Part shown: positions 1-6,607 of the stretch, piece by piece | Layout: each line of letters begins with the position of its first letter | Numbering within the stretch: position 1 is the first letter of the stretch | NCBI GenBank assembly: GCA_947178655.1 | Contig: CAMWZB010000053.1 | Location: 1 to 6,732 of the forward strand | Direction of reading: 5' to 3' | Length of the DNA stretch: 6,732 nt | From: an uncultured Porphyromonadaceae bacterium | GTDB taxonomy: Bacteria > Bacteroidota > Bacteroidia > Bacteroidales > Muribaculaceae | Notes under the pieces: model-generated | The model's input: the letters and a program-made list of their open reading frames with translations, nothing else | What the model was told of the DNA's origin: nothing | Database searches by the model: none | Translations under genes and position numbers: made by a program

Positions 1-1
1 C

Positions 2-460
2 TCCGAAGCCGACATCACCAAGTGCATGAAGCCCCTCTGGGACCGCGCCAAAATCGACACTTCGAACCTCAACAAGGCTTACCTCGAGTCTATGAACGAC
101 CCGGCAAAGAACATCCCTTCGAGCCTCCTGTGGGAAATCCGCCGTCTCCGCCGCAGCGAGCTCATGTTCGACCGCGACCACCGTTACTGGGACCTCGTAC
201 GCTGGCATCAGCTCGACCTCCTGGACACCACCAAGCCTGAAAACGTCAACATCATTCTCGGTGCTAACGTGAGCGGTGCCTCCGCCGACCAGCTCCGGAA
301 TGTCTACACCGACAATGGCTACATCAACGGTGCCCGCACTGCCAACAGCACAGAGACCCGTGTGTTCAGCGATCGCGAATATCTCCAGCCCCTCGGCACC
401 GGCATCATAAGCCTCTACAATGCCAAGGGTCTTGAACTCGAGCAGAACCCCGGCTGGTAA
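2..460 (+). CDS. SusD/RagB-family outer-membrane nutrient-binding lipoprotein, C-terminal part (5' end outside window)
   Basis: The reading frame is open from the left edge and ends at TAA 458-460, leaving 152 residues of a protein that is normally about 500-650 residues long. The ATG at 26 is an internal methionine, because the frame stays open upstream of it. Family signs are the segment LLWEIRRLRRSELMFDRDHR followed by YWDLVRWHQ, which matches the conserved SusD pattern (I..ER..EL.FE..R..DL.RW), and the C-terminus YLQP...LEQNPGW, the typical SusD ending. SusD-like proteins are surface lipoproteins that act as a lid on a SusC-like TonB-dependent transporter and capture glycans or peptides. 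The SusC partner would be expected upstream, outside the window. The substrate cannot be inferred from this end. The family call is very secure. A strong terminator follows, so this is probably the last gene of its transcript. Confidence 0.95.
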   Translation, partial: SEADITKCMKPLWDRAKIDTSNLNKAYLESMNDPAKNIPSSLLWEIRRLRRSELMFDRDHRYWDLVRWHQLDLLDTTKPENVNIILGANVSGASADQLRNVYTDNGYINGARTANSTETRVFSDREYLQPLGTGIISLYNAKGLELEQNPGW

Positions 461-484
461 TCACTCCAAGCCCTCATGAATAGG

Positions 485-519
485 AGCGCCACAGGCCCGC
501 AAGGACCTGTGGCGCTTTT
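485..519 (+). terminator. Intrinsic terminator after the left SusD-like gene
   Basis: An 11-bp perfect stem (AGCGCCACAGG at 485-495 with CCTGTGGCGCT at 506-516) is continued by a C-A mismatch, two further C-G pairs and a GCAA tetraloop of the GNRA class. TTTT at 516-519 follows on the plus strand. It starts 24 bp past the SusD stop codon. Read on the minus strand the same hairpin has no T run after it, so it should mainly end the plus-strand transcript. It may still act as a 3' stabilising or weak stop structure for the efflux operon converging from the right. Confidence 0.88.
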
Positions 520-548
520 GATTCGTTGTCGGTTCTGAATGATGATGG

Positions 549-1931
549 TCACTCCCAGCCTCCGCCGAGGCACTTGTAGAGATTGACCAGCGCGAGATAG
601 CGGTCGCGGACGGCGTTGCTGTATCCCACCTGAGCGTCGAAGTAGCGGCGCTGGGCGTCAAGTACGTCGATATAGTTTATCACGCCCATGTTGTACTGTG
701 CGTAGGCAAGCCTCATGTATTCGCCGGCGGCGTCAAGCAGGTCGTGACGCTTCTGCACGGTCAGATTGACGAGCCTGAAAGTGATGACGGCATCCTCGGC
801 CTCACGGAAGGCATTCAGTACGCTCTGCTCGTATGCGGCGCGGCTCTGGTCGTATTCGGCGATGGATGCGCGGTACTTCCGCTTGTTGCGGCCGAAGTCC
901 AGGATGGTTCCCGTAATCGAGCCGACTACGTAAGAGAACGGCGACTGAAGGAATCCGCGCAGCTCGTCGTTCTCGAGTCCGCCTGTGAGCGATATGCGCA
1001 GTCGCGGAAACCGGTCTGCATAGGTCACACCGACGTTGGCAAGAGCCGATTTCAGCGCGGCTTCCGCTGCCTGCACGTCGGGCCGGCGCTGCAGGAGTTG
1101 CGAAGGGATGCCTACGGGGACGGCTGTCACCGAATCATAGTCGAAGTCCAGCTTGCCGCGGAATACCTCCTCGTCGGGGAAGCGCCCCATCAGAAGGGCT
1201 ATGGCGTTCTTCTGCACCTCGATCTGTCTCTCAAGTCCCGGTATCAGCGCCGCCGTGGTGGCGTGCTCCACTTTGGCCTGCTGGTAGACGGTCTCGGGAG
1301 TGAGGCCTCCTTCGAAGCGCAGTTTGGCCTTTTTCAGATATTCCTCGCGTGTGTAGAGCGTGCGGCGCGCTATGTCCAGCTCGTTGTCGAGCGCAAGCAG
1401 CCGGAAGTACGCCGAGGCAGCCTCCGCAATCAGCGTGATGCGCATGGCGCGGGCGTTCTCGACTGACTCCAGATAGTTGGCCAGACCGCGCTTCTTGGCC
1501 CAGCTCAGTCCGCCCCACAGATCGACTTCCCAGCTCAGAGTGGCTTTAAGACTGAACTCCGGATCACTCGAATGAGATTCGCCGTAGTAGTCGTTGGTTT
1601 CGTTGTCAGCGAGTGCGAGCGCGCTCAGCGAGGGCATGAAATTGGCTTTCGAGACCCCGTACAGCTCGTACATCTGCTGTACGCGGGCCGCGGCGGCTTC
1701 GAGATTGCGGTTATTCCTGAGGGTCTCCTCGATGATGTATTTCAGCGACGGGTCGGTGTAAAGGTTCCACCAGTTGATGTCGGCTATCGACGCGCTGTCG
1801 ACGACGGATTCGCCGGTGGCTACCGCCGCAGGAGTGTCCAGCCTGACAGGGGTGAGTCCCTTGGTGCCGGAGCATCCTGTCATGGCGCCGAGCAGGAGCG
1901 CCGGTACGATGTATTTGAATGTTGCTTTCAT
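549..1931 (-). CDS. TolC/OprM (NodT)-type outer-membrane efflux lipoprotein, outer-membrane channel of the RND pump
   Basis: This 460-residue protein forms the trimeric outer-membrane exit duct of the tripartite pump. The N-terminus is a lipoprotein signal: a hydrophobic stretch at residues 7-17, then the lipobox MTGC with Cys20 as lipid-modified residue 1 of the mature protein. No acidic KDD/KEE-like surface-export signal follows the Cys. Two outer-membrane-efflux repeats are visible at about 60-250 and 275-455. Hallmarks are WEVDLWG (134-140), the family motif IPSQLLQRRPDVQAAEAAL (275-293), PRLRISLTGG (309-318), ILDFGRNK (343-350) and the ending VLDAQRRYFDAQ...LVNLYKCLGGGW (423-459). The length fits OprM-type proteins. 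The start is the ATG at 1931, which overlaps the transporter's TGA as ATGA, a classic sign of translational coupling. There is no clear Shine-Dalgarno sequence. It is the last gene of the operon and converges on the left SusD gene. Confidence 0.95.
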   Translation of the reverse strand: MKATFKYIVPALLLGAMTGCSGTKGLTPVRLDTPAAVATGESVVDSASIADINWWNLYTDPSLKYIIEETLRNNRNLEAAAARVQQMYELYGVSKANFMPSLSALALADNETNDYYGESHSSDPEFSLKATLSWEVDLWGGLSWAKKRGLANYLESVENARAMRITLIAEAASAYFRLLALDNELDIARRTLYTREEYLKKAKLRFEGGLTPETVYQQAKVEHATTAALIPGLERQIEVQKNAIALLMGRFPDEEVFRGKLDFDYDSVTAVPVGIPSQLLQRRPDVQAAEAALKSALANVGVTYADRFPRLRISLTGGLENDELRGFLQSPFSYVVGSITGTILDFGRNKRKYRASIAEYDQSRAAYEQSVLNAFREAEDAVITFRLVNLTVQKRHDLLDAAGEYMRLAYAQYNMGVINYIDVLDAQRRYFDAQVGYSNAVRDRYLALVNLYKCLGGGWE

Positions 1932-4900
1932 TTTTTGCGCAGACGGAGCTTGATTTTGTCGATGAGTACGAAGAAGAACGGCACGAATACGATGCCGGCC
2001 GTGATGGCCACGAGCATGCCGAAGAACACGCCTGTGCCGATGTCGCGGCGTGCTGCCGAGCCCGGGCCTGATGCGAACACCAGAGGGAGCAGGCCGAGCA
2101 TGAAGGCCAGCGAGGTCATCACGATGGGCCTGAAGCGCAGGCGTGCCGCCGTGAGAGCCGCACGGAGCGCCGAGGAGCCTTTCTCGACTTCCTCTTTGGC
2201 GAACTCCACGATGAGGATGGCGTTCTTGGCCACAAGGCCAACGAGCATCACAAGGCCTATCTGGAAGTAGACGTTGTTCTCGAGTCCGCAGGCGAGTATA
2301 CCCAGATAAGCGCCTACTCCGGCCACAGGAAGCGACAGAATCACTGCCAGAGGCACGGTCCAGCTCTCATACAGGGCCGCCAGGAAGAGGAACACGAAGA
2401 GGAAGGCCAGTGCCAGCACCATTCCGGTATTGCCGCTGTTGTGCTTCTCCTGATATGAGAGGCCTGACCATTCGACGCCGATGTTCTCGGGCAGATGCTT
2501 GCGGACGATTTCCTCGAGTTTGTCCATGGCCTGTCCGGTGGAGTAGCCGCTGCCGGCTTCGCCTGATATCGTGGCCGAGTTGAACATGTTGAAGCGCTTG
2601 ATCGACCCCGGGCCCGAGGTGTAGTGCGTCGTGCCGAGCGATGTCACAGGCACCATGCTGCCGTTGCGGCCGCGCACGGAGAAGAGGTTCAGGTTGCCGC
2701 GGTTGGCGCGATAGGGAGCCTCGGCCTGGATGTACACGCGGTATATGCGGTTGAACATGTTGAAGTCGTTCACGTATACCGAGCCGGTGAAGGCTTTCAT
2801 GGTGGAGAATATGTCGTTCATCGGCACTCCCTGTAGCTTGGCCTGGTCGCGGTCTACGTCGAAGAACAGCTGTGGGATGTCGCTCTGAAGCGATGTCGAC
2901 AGACCTGCGAACTCCGGACTCTCTGACGCGTAGGTACGCAGCGTGTCCACGGCGCGCACAAGGTCATCGTAGGTTGCGTCGCCGCGTGCCTCGAGCACCA
3001 TCTCGAAGCCGCCCGACGTGCCTAGACCGGGGATGATGGCCGGCGTGAAGAAGTAGGCGCGGGCTTCGGGGTACATGTCGAATTCGGCGCGGGCGCGGTC
3101 GCGGAGTTCTGCAAGTGAGTTCTCGCCGCGCTCGTCCGACGGTTTGAGTATCACTGTCAGCGTCGAGTGAGCCTGGTTGGTGCCTGTGCGGGGCGACGAG
3201 CCGGTCACGTTGAGCACATAGTCTACTTCCGGCTGGTCCTGCAGGAAGGCGAGTGCACGGTCGGTCACGGCGCGTGTGCGCTCTATGGTGGCGCCCTCGG
3301 GAAGTTCGAGCTCTACCGTGAAGTATCCCTGGTCCTCGGGCGACATGAAGCTCGAAGGTGCGAGCATGTTGGCCACGTAGATGAGCACCAGCGAAAGCCC
3401 GAATGCCGACAGCATCCGTCGCGGATGAGCCACGGCACGTCCGGTCATCTTGCAGTAGAACCGCGTGCCGCGTGCCAGCCAGTAGTTGATCAGACGGAAG
3501 AACTTCGGTTTGCGCTTGTGGCTCTGAGGCTTGAGCAGCATGGAGCACATCACGGGCGAGAGTGTCAGGGCCACGACGGTCGATATGATGACGGATACGG
3601 CGATGGTCACAGTGAACTGGCGGTAGAGCGTGCCTGTGATGCCCGGCAGGAAGCTGACGGGCACGAACACGGCACAGAGCACAAGCGACATCGCTATGAG
3701 CGCGCTGCCGAGGCCTTCCATGGCGCGGCGTGTGGCTTCCTTGGGCGAGCAGTGGTCTTTCTCCATGATGCGGTCCACATTCTCCACCACCACGATGGCG
3801 TCGTCCACGACTATACCGATGGCCAGAATCAGGCCCAGCAGTGTGAGAAGGTTGAGCGAGAACCCGAATATGAGCATCACGCCGAAGGTGCCTATCAGAG
3901 ATATGGGCACTGCGATGACGGGGATGAGCGTGGCGCGCCAGTTCTGAAGCGACAGGAATACGACGAGAATCACCAGAAGCAGGGCTTCGAAGAATGTACG
4001 GTATACGTGGTGTATCGACTCGGAGATGTACGTCGTCATGTCGAACGGGATGGAGTACGACAATCCTTCGGGGAAGGTCTTGCTGATTTCCTTCATGGTG
4101 TTCTTCACCTGCTCGGCCACGTCCATGGCGTTGGAGCCCGGAAGCATGTTCACTTCGAGCACTGCGGCGTTGCCGCCGTTGATGCCGCTCTCAGTGGAGT
4201 AGCTTGAGGCTTCGAGCGACACACGTGCCACGTCTTTCAGTCGGATGACCGTGCCGTTTTCGCTTGCGCGGATGACTATGTCTTCGAATTCGGCCACCGA
4301 CGACAGTCGGCCGCGTGCTATGATGGGCACTGTCATGTCGATGCCGTTCATCGGAGCCTGTCCCAGGACGCCGGCGGCCGACTCGCGGTTCTGGTCTTTC
4401 AGTGCATTCTGGATGTCCGACACCGATATGCCCATGTCGGCCATCTTGTCAGGCTGCACGAATATCTGCATCGCGTAGTAGCGGCTGCCCACGTTGCTGA
4501 TGCTGCCCACACCCGGCACTCGCCTGAGGAGGTCGAGCACGTTCAGAGTGGCATAGTTCGAGAGATAGATTTCGTCGTATTTCGGGTCGGATGACAGAAG
4601 CGTGATTGTCATCAGTTTGTTGGCGGTCTGCTTCTCTATGCTGATGCCGTTCTGCACCACTTCTGCCGGCAGACGGCTCTCGGCTTTCTTCACGCGGTTC
4701 TGTATGTCGACGGCGGCGAGCTCGGGGTCGACGCTTATGTCGAAGGTCACTATCGCCGAGAATCCTCCGGCATTTGAACTGGTCGAGTTCATATATATCA
4801 TGCCCGGAGTGCCGTTGAGTTCCTGCTCGATGGGCGTGGCCACGGCCTGGGTCACAGTCATGGCGTCAGCGCCGGGATATGATGCGGAGACACGCACCAC

Positions 4901-5026
4901 CGGCGGCACTATCTGAGGATACTGGTCGACAGGGAGCATCACCAGACCGATGGCACCGAGAATCACGATGACTATCGATATGACTATCGAGAATACCGGA
5001 TGGTCAAGGAAAAAATTCTTTTTCAT
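1928..5026 (-). CDS. HAE-1-type RND multidrug efflux transporter (AcrB/MexB-like inner-membrane pump)
   Basis: This 1032-residue protein is full length for the family (AcrB has 1049). It is a proton-driven antiporter that works as a trimer in the inner membrane and exports hydrophobic or amphipathic compounds through the adaptor and channel encoded beside it. The sequence shows the usual duplicated plan: TM1 at about 10-31, a periplasmic porter/docking loop to about 340, TM2-TM6 at about 341-498, TM7 at about 538-556, a second large loop to about 867, and TM8-TM12 at about 868-1024. Proton-relay residues are present: Asp408 and Asp409 in GIVVDDAIVVVENV (TM4), Lys934 in GLVAKNAILIVEFAKE (TM10) and Arg966 in RFRPIVMTSLAF, equivalent to AcrB R971. 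Other hallmarks are QNWRATLIP (361-369), ALYESWTVPL (884-893) and NNVYFQIGL (917-925). The AcrB drug-pocket phenylalanines appear replaced (see findings). The ATG at 5026 lies 22 bp after the adaptor stop, and the gene ends in an ATGA overlap with the channel gene. The substrate is unknown. Confidence 0.97.
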   Translation of the reverse strand: MKKNFFLDHPVFSIVISIVIVILGAIGLVMLPVDQYPQIVPPVVRVSASYPGADAMTVTQAVATPIEQELNGTPGMIYMNSTSSNAGGFSAIVTFDISVDPELAAVDIQNRVKKAESRLPAEVVQNGISIEKQTANKLMTITLLSSDPKYDEIYLSNYATLNVLDLLRRVPGVGSISNVGSRYYAMQIFVQPDKMADMGISVSDIQNALKDQNRESAAGVLGQAPMNGIDMTVPIIARGRLSSVAEFEDIVIRASENGTVIRLKDVARVSLEASSYSTESGINGGNAAVLEVNMLPGSNAMDVAEQVKNTMKEISKTFPEGLSYSIPFDMTTYISESIHHVYRTFFEALLLVILVVFLSLQNWRATLIPVIAVPISLIGTFGVMLIFGFSLNLLTLLGLILAIGIVVDDAIVVVENVDRIMEKDHCSPKEATRRAMEGLGSALIAMSLVLCAVFVPVSFLPGITGTLYRQFTVTIAVSVIISTVVALTLSPVMCSMLLKPQSHKRKPKFFRLINYWLARGTRFYCKMTGRAVAHPRRMLSAFGLSLVLIYVANMLAPSSFMSPEDQGYFTVELELPEGATIERTRAVTDRALAFLQDQPEVDYVLNVTGSSPRTGTNQAHSTLTVILKPSDERGENSLAELRDRARAEFDMYPEARAYFFTPAIIPGLGTSGGFEMVLEARGDATYDDLVRAVDTLRTYASESPEFAGLSTSLQSDIPQLFFDVDRDQAKLQGVPMNDIFSTMKAFTGSVYVNDFNMFNRIYRVYIQAEAPYRANRGNLNLFSVRGRNGSMVPVTSLGTTHYTSGPGSIKRFNMFNSATISGEAGSGYSTGQAMDKLEEIVRKHLPENIGVEWSGLSYQEKHNSGNTGMVLALAFLFVFLFLAALYESWTVPLAVILSLPVAGVGAYLGILACGLENNVYFQIGLVMLVGLVAKNAILIVEFAKEEVEKGSSALRAALTAARLRFRPIVMTSLAFMLGLLPLVFASGPGSAARRDIGTGVFFGMLVAITAGIVFVPFFFVLIDKIKLRLRKK

Positions 5027-5048
5027 CGCTTTGAGCGTTTAGCGTTTA
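5027..5048 (-). promoter_or_regulatory. Adaptor-transporter intergenic spacer with tandem AAACGCT
   Basis: The 22-bp gap between the adaptor's TGA and the transporter's ATG holds AAACGCT twice in tandem on the minus strand, followed by CAAAGCG directly before the ATG. No purine-rich Shine-Dalgarno motif is visible, which is common in Bacteroidota, where A-rich start contexts replace it. There is no hairpin of terminator strength, so the two genes should be on one mRNA. Whether the short tandem repeat has a function cannot be told from the sequence. Confidence 0.4.
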
Positions 5049-6296
5049 TCATTGGACGTTTCCGGAGGTGTCGGGTCCGGGAGCCGGTGCGCCGGCGGCG
5101 GCAGTGGCAGTGGCAGTGGTGTCGGCTATGGTCACAGGCCGCACTTTCATGCCGTGATGCAGCTTGTGGAAGCCTTCCACTACGATTTCCTCTCCGGCAT
5201 CGAGTCCGCGTTCGACTATCATCTTATTGTCCATCTCCGGTCCGGTCTCGATGAACCGTCGCTCGACTATGCTGTCAGGACGCACCACATATATGTATGC
5301 GCCGCCTTTCTCTATCTCCAAAGCCTTGGACGGCACTTCCACGGCGTCGAGGCGTACGTCGATGAGCACTTTCACGCGGGTGAATTCGCCCGGCAGCAGT
5401 GTATGGTCGGGATTAGGCATCTCGGCACGCACAGAGAATGTGCCCGTCGTCGGGTCGACCTGAGGGGAGGCGAAGTCCACATTGCCGCGGTAGGGGTAGG
5501 TGGTGCCGTCGGCGAGTGTCACAGTCACGTAGGCATTCTGCCGTGTGCTGTCGCCCTGTCCGAACTTCACGTTTCGCTCCTTGCTCTTGAGGTAGTCGAG
5601 CGATGTCATCGAGAAGTCCACCAGTACGGTGTCGCTCTTGACTACAGTGGCAAGCAGTGACTTGCCCGACGGACTGACGAGAGTGCCGATGTCGGCGCTG
5701 CGCTCCGATATGTAGCCTGATATGGGGCTGCTTACCTGAGTGTAGCCCAAAGTCAGCTCGGCCTGGGTGAGGTCAGCCTGAGCGACGGCTTCTTCGGCCC
5801 TTGCGCTCTCGCAGGCAGCTTCGGCGTTGTCAAGGTCGAGCTGCGAAGCTGCGTTCTGAGCGTAGAGCGGACGTATGCGTTCGAGGTCGCGTTCGGCCTT
5901 GCGTGCGTTCGCCTTGGCTTTCTTGAGCTGGGCACGGGCTTTCTCCGCGCGCGAGCGGTATACTTTCGGGTCGATGACGAATAGTGTCTGGCCTTTCTTT
6001 ATCTGCGTGCCTTCCTCGAAGAGGATTTGCTCCAGAAAGCCCTCGACGCGTGCTCTGATTTCTACGAACTGCTGGGCGCGGATACGTCCTACGTATTCGC
6101 TGTAGATGCTGACGTCGCCGGTACCGACTTTCTCTACAGCCACGGTGGGCATGTCGGTCGGAACTTCTTTTTTGCGGGTGAATACATAAATAAGTATTGC
6201 GGCTATGGCCACAATAGCGATGATAGCGCCCGTAATGAGATTTTTCTTTTTCTTGCTTGCGCCTTCGACGGCGTAAATTGCTTTTCGGAGTGCCAT
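5049..6296 (-). CDS. RND efflux periplasmic adaptor subunit (membrane fusion protein, AcrA/MexA-like)
   Basis: This is the periplasmic adaptor that couples the RND transporter to the outer-membrane channel; with the ATG at 6296 it has 415 residues. In that numbering: a basic N-terminus with KKKK, a hydrophobic segment at about 20-39 (LITGAIIAIVAIAAILIYVF), the first half of a lipoyl domain at about 79-110 (VEIRARVEGFLEQILFEEGT), an Ala/Lys/Glu-rich coiled-coil hairpin at about 112-182, the second lipoyl half at about 183-212 (GYTQVSSPISGYI), a beta-barrel at about 219-315 with VDPTTGTFSVRAEM and LLPGEF, and a membrane-proximal domain to about 387. A Thr/Ala/Pro-rich tail ends the protein. There is no lipobox Cys, so anchoring would be through an uncleaved N-terminal helix or a cleaved ordinary signal. 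An in-frame TTG at 6305 would add three residues (MSI); the ATG is preferred as the normal start codon. It is the first gene of the operon. Confidence 0.95.
   Translation of the reverse strand: MALRKAIYAVEGASKKKKNLITGAIIAIVAIAAILIYVFTRKKEVPTDMPTVAVEKVGTGDVSIYSEYVGRIRAQQFVEIRARVEGFLEQILFEEGTQIKKGQTLFVIDPKVYRSRAEKARAQLKKAKANARKAERDLERIRPLYAQNAASQLDLDNAEAACESARAEEAVAQADLTQAELTLGYTQVSSPISGYISERSADIGTLVSPSGKSLLATVVKSDTVLVDFSMTSLDYLKSKERNVKFGQGDSTRQNAYVTVTLADGTTYPYRGNVDFASPQVDPTTGTFSVRAEMPNPDHTLLPGEFTRVKVLIDVRLDAVEVPSKALEIEKGGAYIYVVRPDSIVERRFIETGPEMDNKMIVERGLDAGEEIVVEGFHKLHHGMKVRPVTIADTTATATAAAGAPAPGPDTSGNVQ
5100..5117. repeat. Hexanucleotide tandem repeat (GGCAGT)x3 inside the adaptor gene
   Basis: Three perfect copies of GGCAGT lie near the 3' end of the adaptor gene. 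On the coding (minus) strand they read ACTGCC three times and give Thr-Ala-Thr-Ala-Thr-Ala in the low-complexity tail after the membrane-proximal domain. The unit is six bases, so a change in copy number would alter tail length without shifting the frame. Confidence 0.75.
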
Positions 6297-6409
6297 AATG
6301 GACAATTTTTAGATACGGCAATGCGGATGTGATGAAATACTATATCAAAATTCTAACATCACGGTCCGATTAAAAGTTCGCTATAAATGGAATCTGGGAG
6401 AGTCAGGCG

Positions 6410-6417
6410 CAAAAATA
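6410..6417 (-). promoter_or_regulatory. Candidate Bacteroidota -7 promoter element for the efflux operon
   Basis: On the minus strand this reads TATTTTTG, an exact match to the Bacteroides sigma-ABfr -7 consensus TAnnTTTG. It lies 113 bp before the adaptor ATG and would give a leader of roughly 105 nt. A-rich tracts on the minus strand at 6455-6468 lie about 40-50 bp upstream and could help as an UP-like element. No good TTTG -33 element is present at the usual 19-21 bp spacing, so the call is tentative. A 7/8 match (TACCTTTT) lies further upstream at about 6521, also without a well-spaced -33 box. Confidence 0.35.
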
Positions 6418-6495
6418 TTCAAAATGAATGATATGGGCGCTGTGCGTGGTCGAATTTTTTGTTTTTTTAAACTATCGTTCGCCTTTTTGGATAGA

Positions 6496-6516
6496 TGATT
6501 GGCGCGTTTTCAATCA
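6496..6516. promoter_or_regulatory. Inverted repeat, possible operator upstream of the efflux operon
   Basis: TGATTG (6496-6501) and CAATCA (6511-6516) are perfect inverted arms separated by 9 bp. The size and spacing would suit a dimeric helix-turn-helix repressor such as those that often control RND operons. The site is about 80-100 bp upstream of the candidate promoter element, and no regulator gene is in the window. Six-base arms can occur by chance in a gap of this length, so this is only a candidate. Confidence 0.2.
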
Positions 6517-6550
6517 AAAGGTAGCTTTGCGGTCGTTTTATGGCCGTCAA

Positions 6551-6583
6551 AGAAAAAGCCCCCGGGGAGAGTGCTCCTCGGGG
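6551..6583 (-). terminator. Intrinsic terminator after the right SusD-like gene
   Basis: On the minus strand a GC-rich hairpin forms from CCCCGAGGAG (6583-6574), loop CACT, and CTCCCCGGGG (6569-6560). It has nine pairs and one A-C mismatch. It is followed by GCTTTTTCTTT. The structure starts 24 bp after the SusD-like stop codon and lies before the efflux operon, which it should shield from read-through. Confidence 0.85.
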
Positions 6584-6607
6584 ACTTATATTCGGGGGGT
6601 CAGCCGC

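Larger units (their letters stand above)
6297..6607. other. Non-coding gap between the right SusD-like gene and the efflux operon
   Basis: These 311 bases hold no convincing gene on either strand. The part from about 6297 to 6545 is visibly richer in A and T than the flanking genes, with T/A runs at 6455-6468. It contains the only plausible site for the efflux operon's promoter and leader. The part from 6552 to 6607 is the terminator region of the SusD-like gene. No tRNA, CRISPR repeat or insertion-sequence end was seen. Confidence 0.7.

Noticed and set aside
1928..1936. A6 run at the transporter stop/channel start overlap, considered as a -1 frameshift site giving a transporter-channel fusion
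   Set aside because: The bases read C AAA AAA TGA, which is not a proper X XXY YYZ slippery heptamer, and the channel gene has its own ATG and complete lipoprotein signal that a fusion would destroy. Ordinary ATGA coupling explains it.
744..2270. Plus-strand open frames at 744-1466 and 1572-2270 antisense to the channel and transporter genes
   Set aside because: Both are antisense shadows of well-supported genes, lack domain motifs, and the second crosses the boundary between two real genes.
3167..4207. Plus-strand 346-residue open frame antisense to the transporter gene
   Set aside because: It lies wholly inside the clearly functional RND gene, has a His/Glu/Arg-rich composition with no recognisable domain, and is the kind of shadow frame expected from GC-rich third positions.
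6329..6362. GTGATG...CATCAC arms in the predicted leader, considered as a riboswitch or attenuator
   Set aside because: Only six pairs close a 22-base loop and no second structure or T run follows. It is within chance expectation for the region, so it is mentioned only as a note in the leader finding.
6424..6498. 24-codon plus-strand open frame in the upstream gap, considered as a small peptide gene
   Set aside because: It has no ribosome-binding site, no promoter match on that strand, and an unremarkable composition driven by T runs. It overlaps the presumed promoter of the efflux operon.
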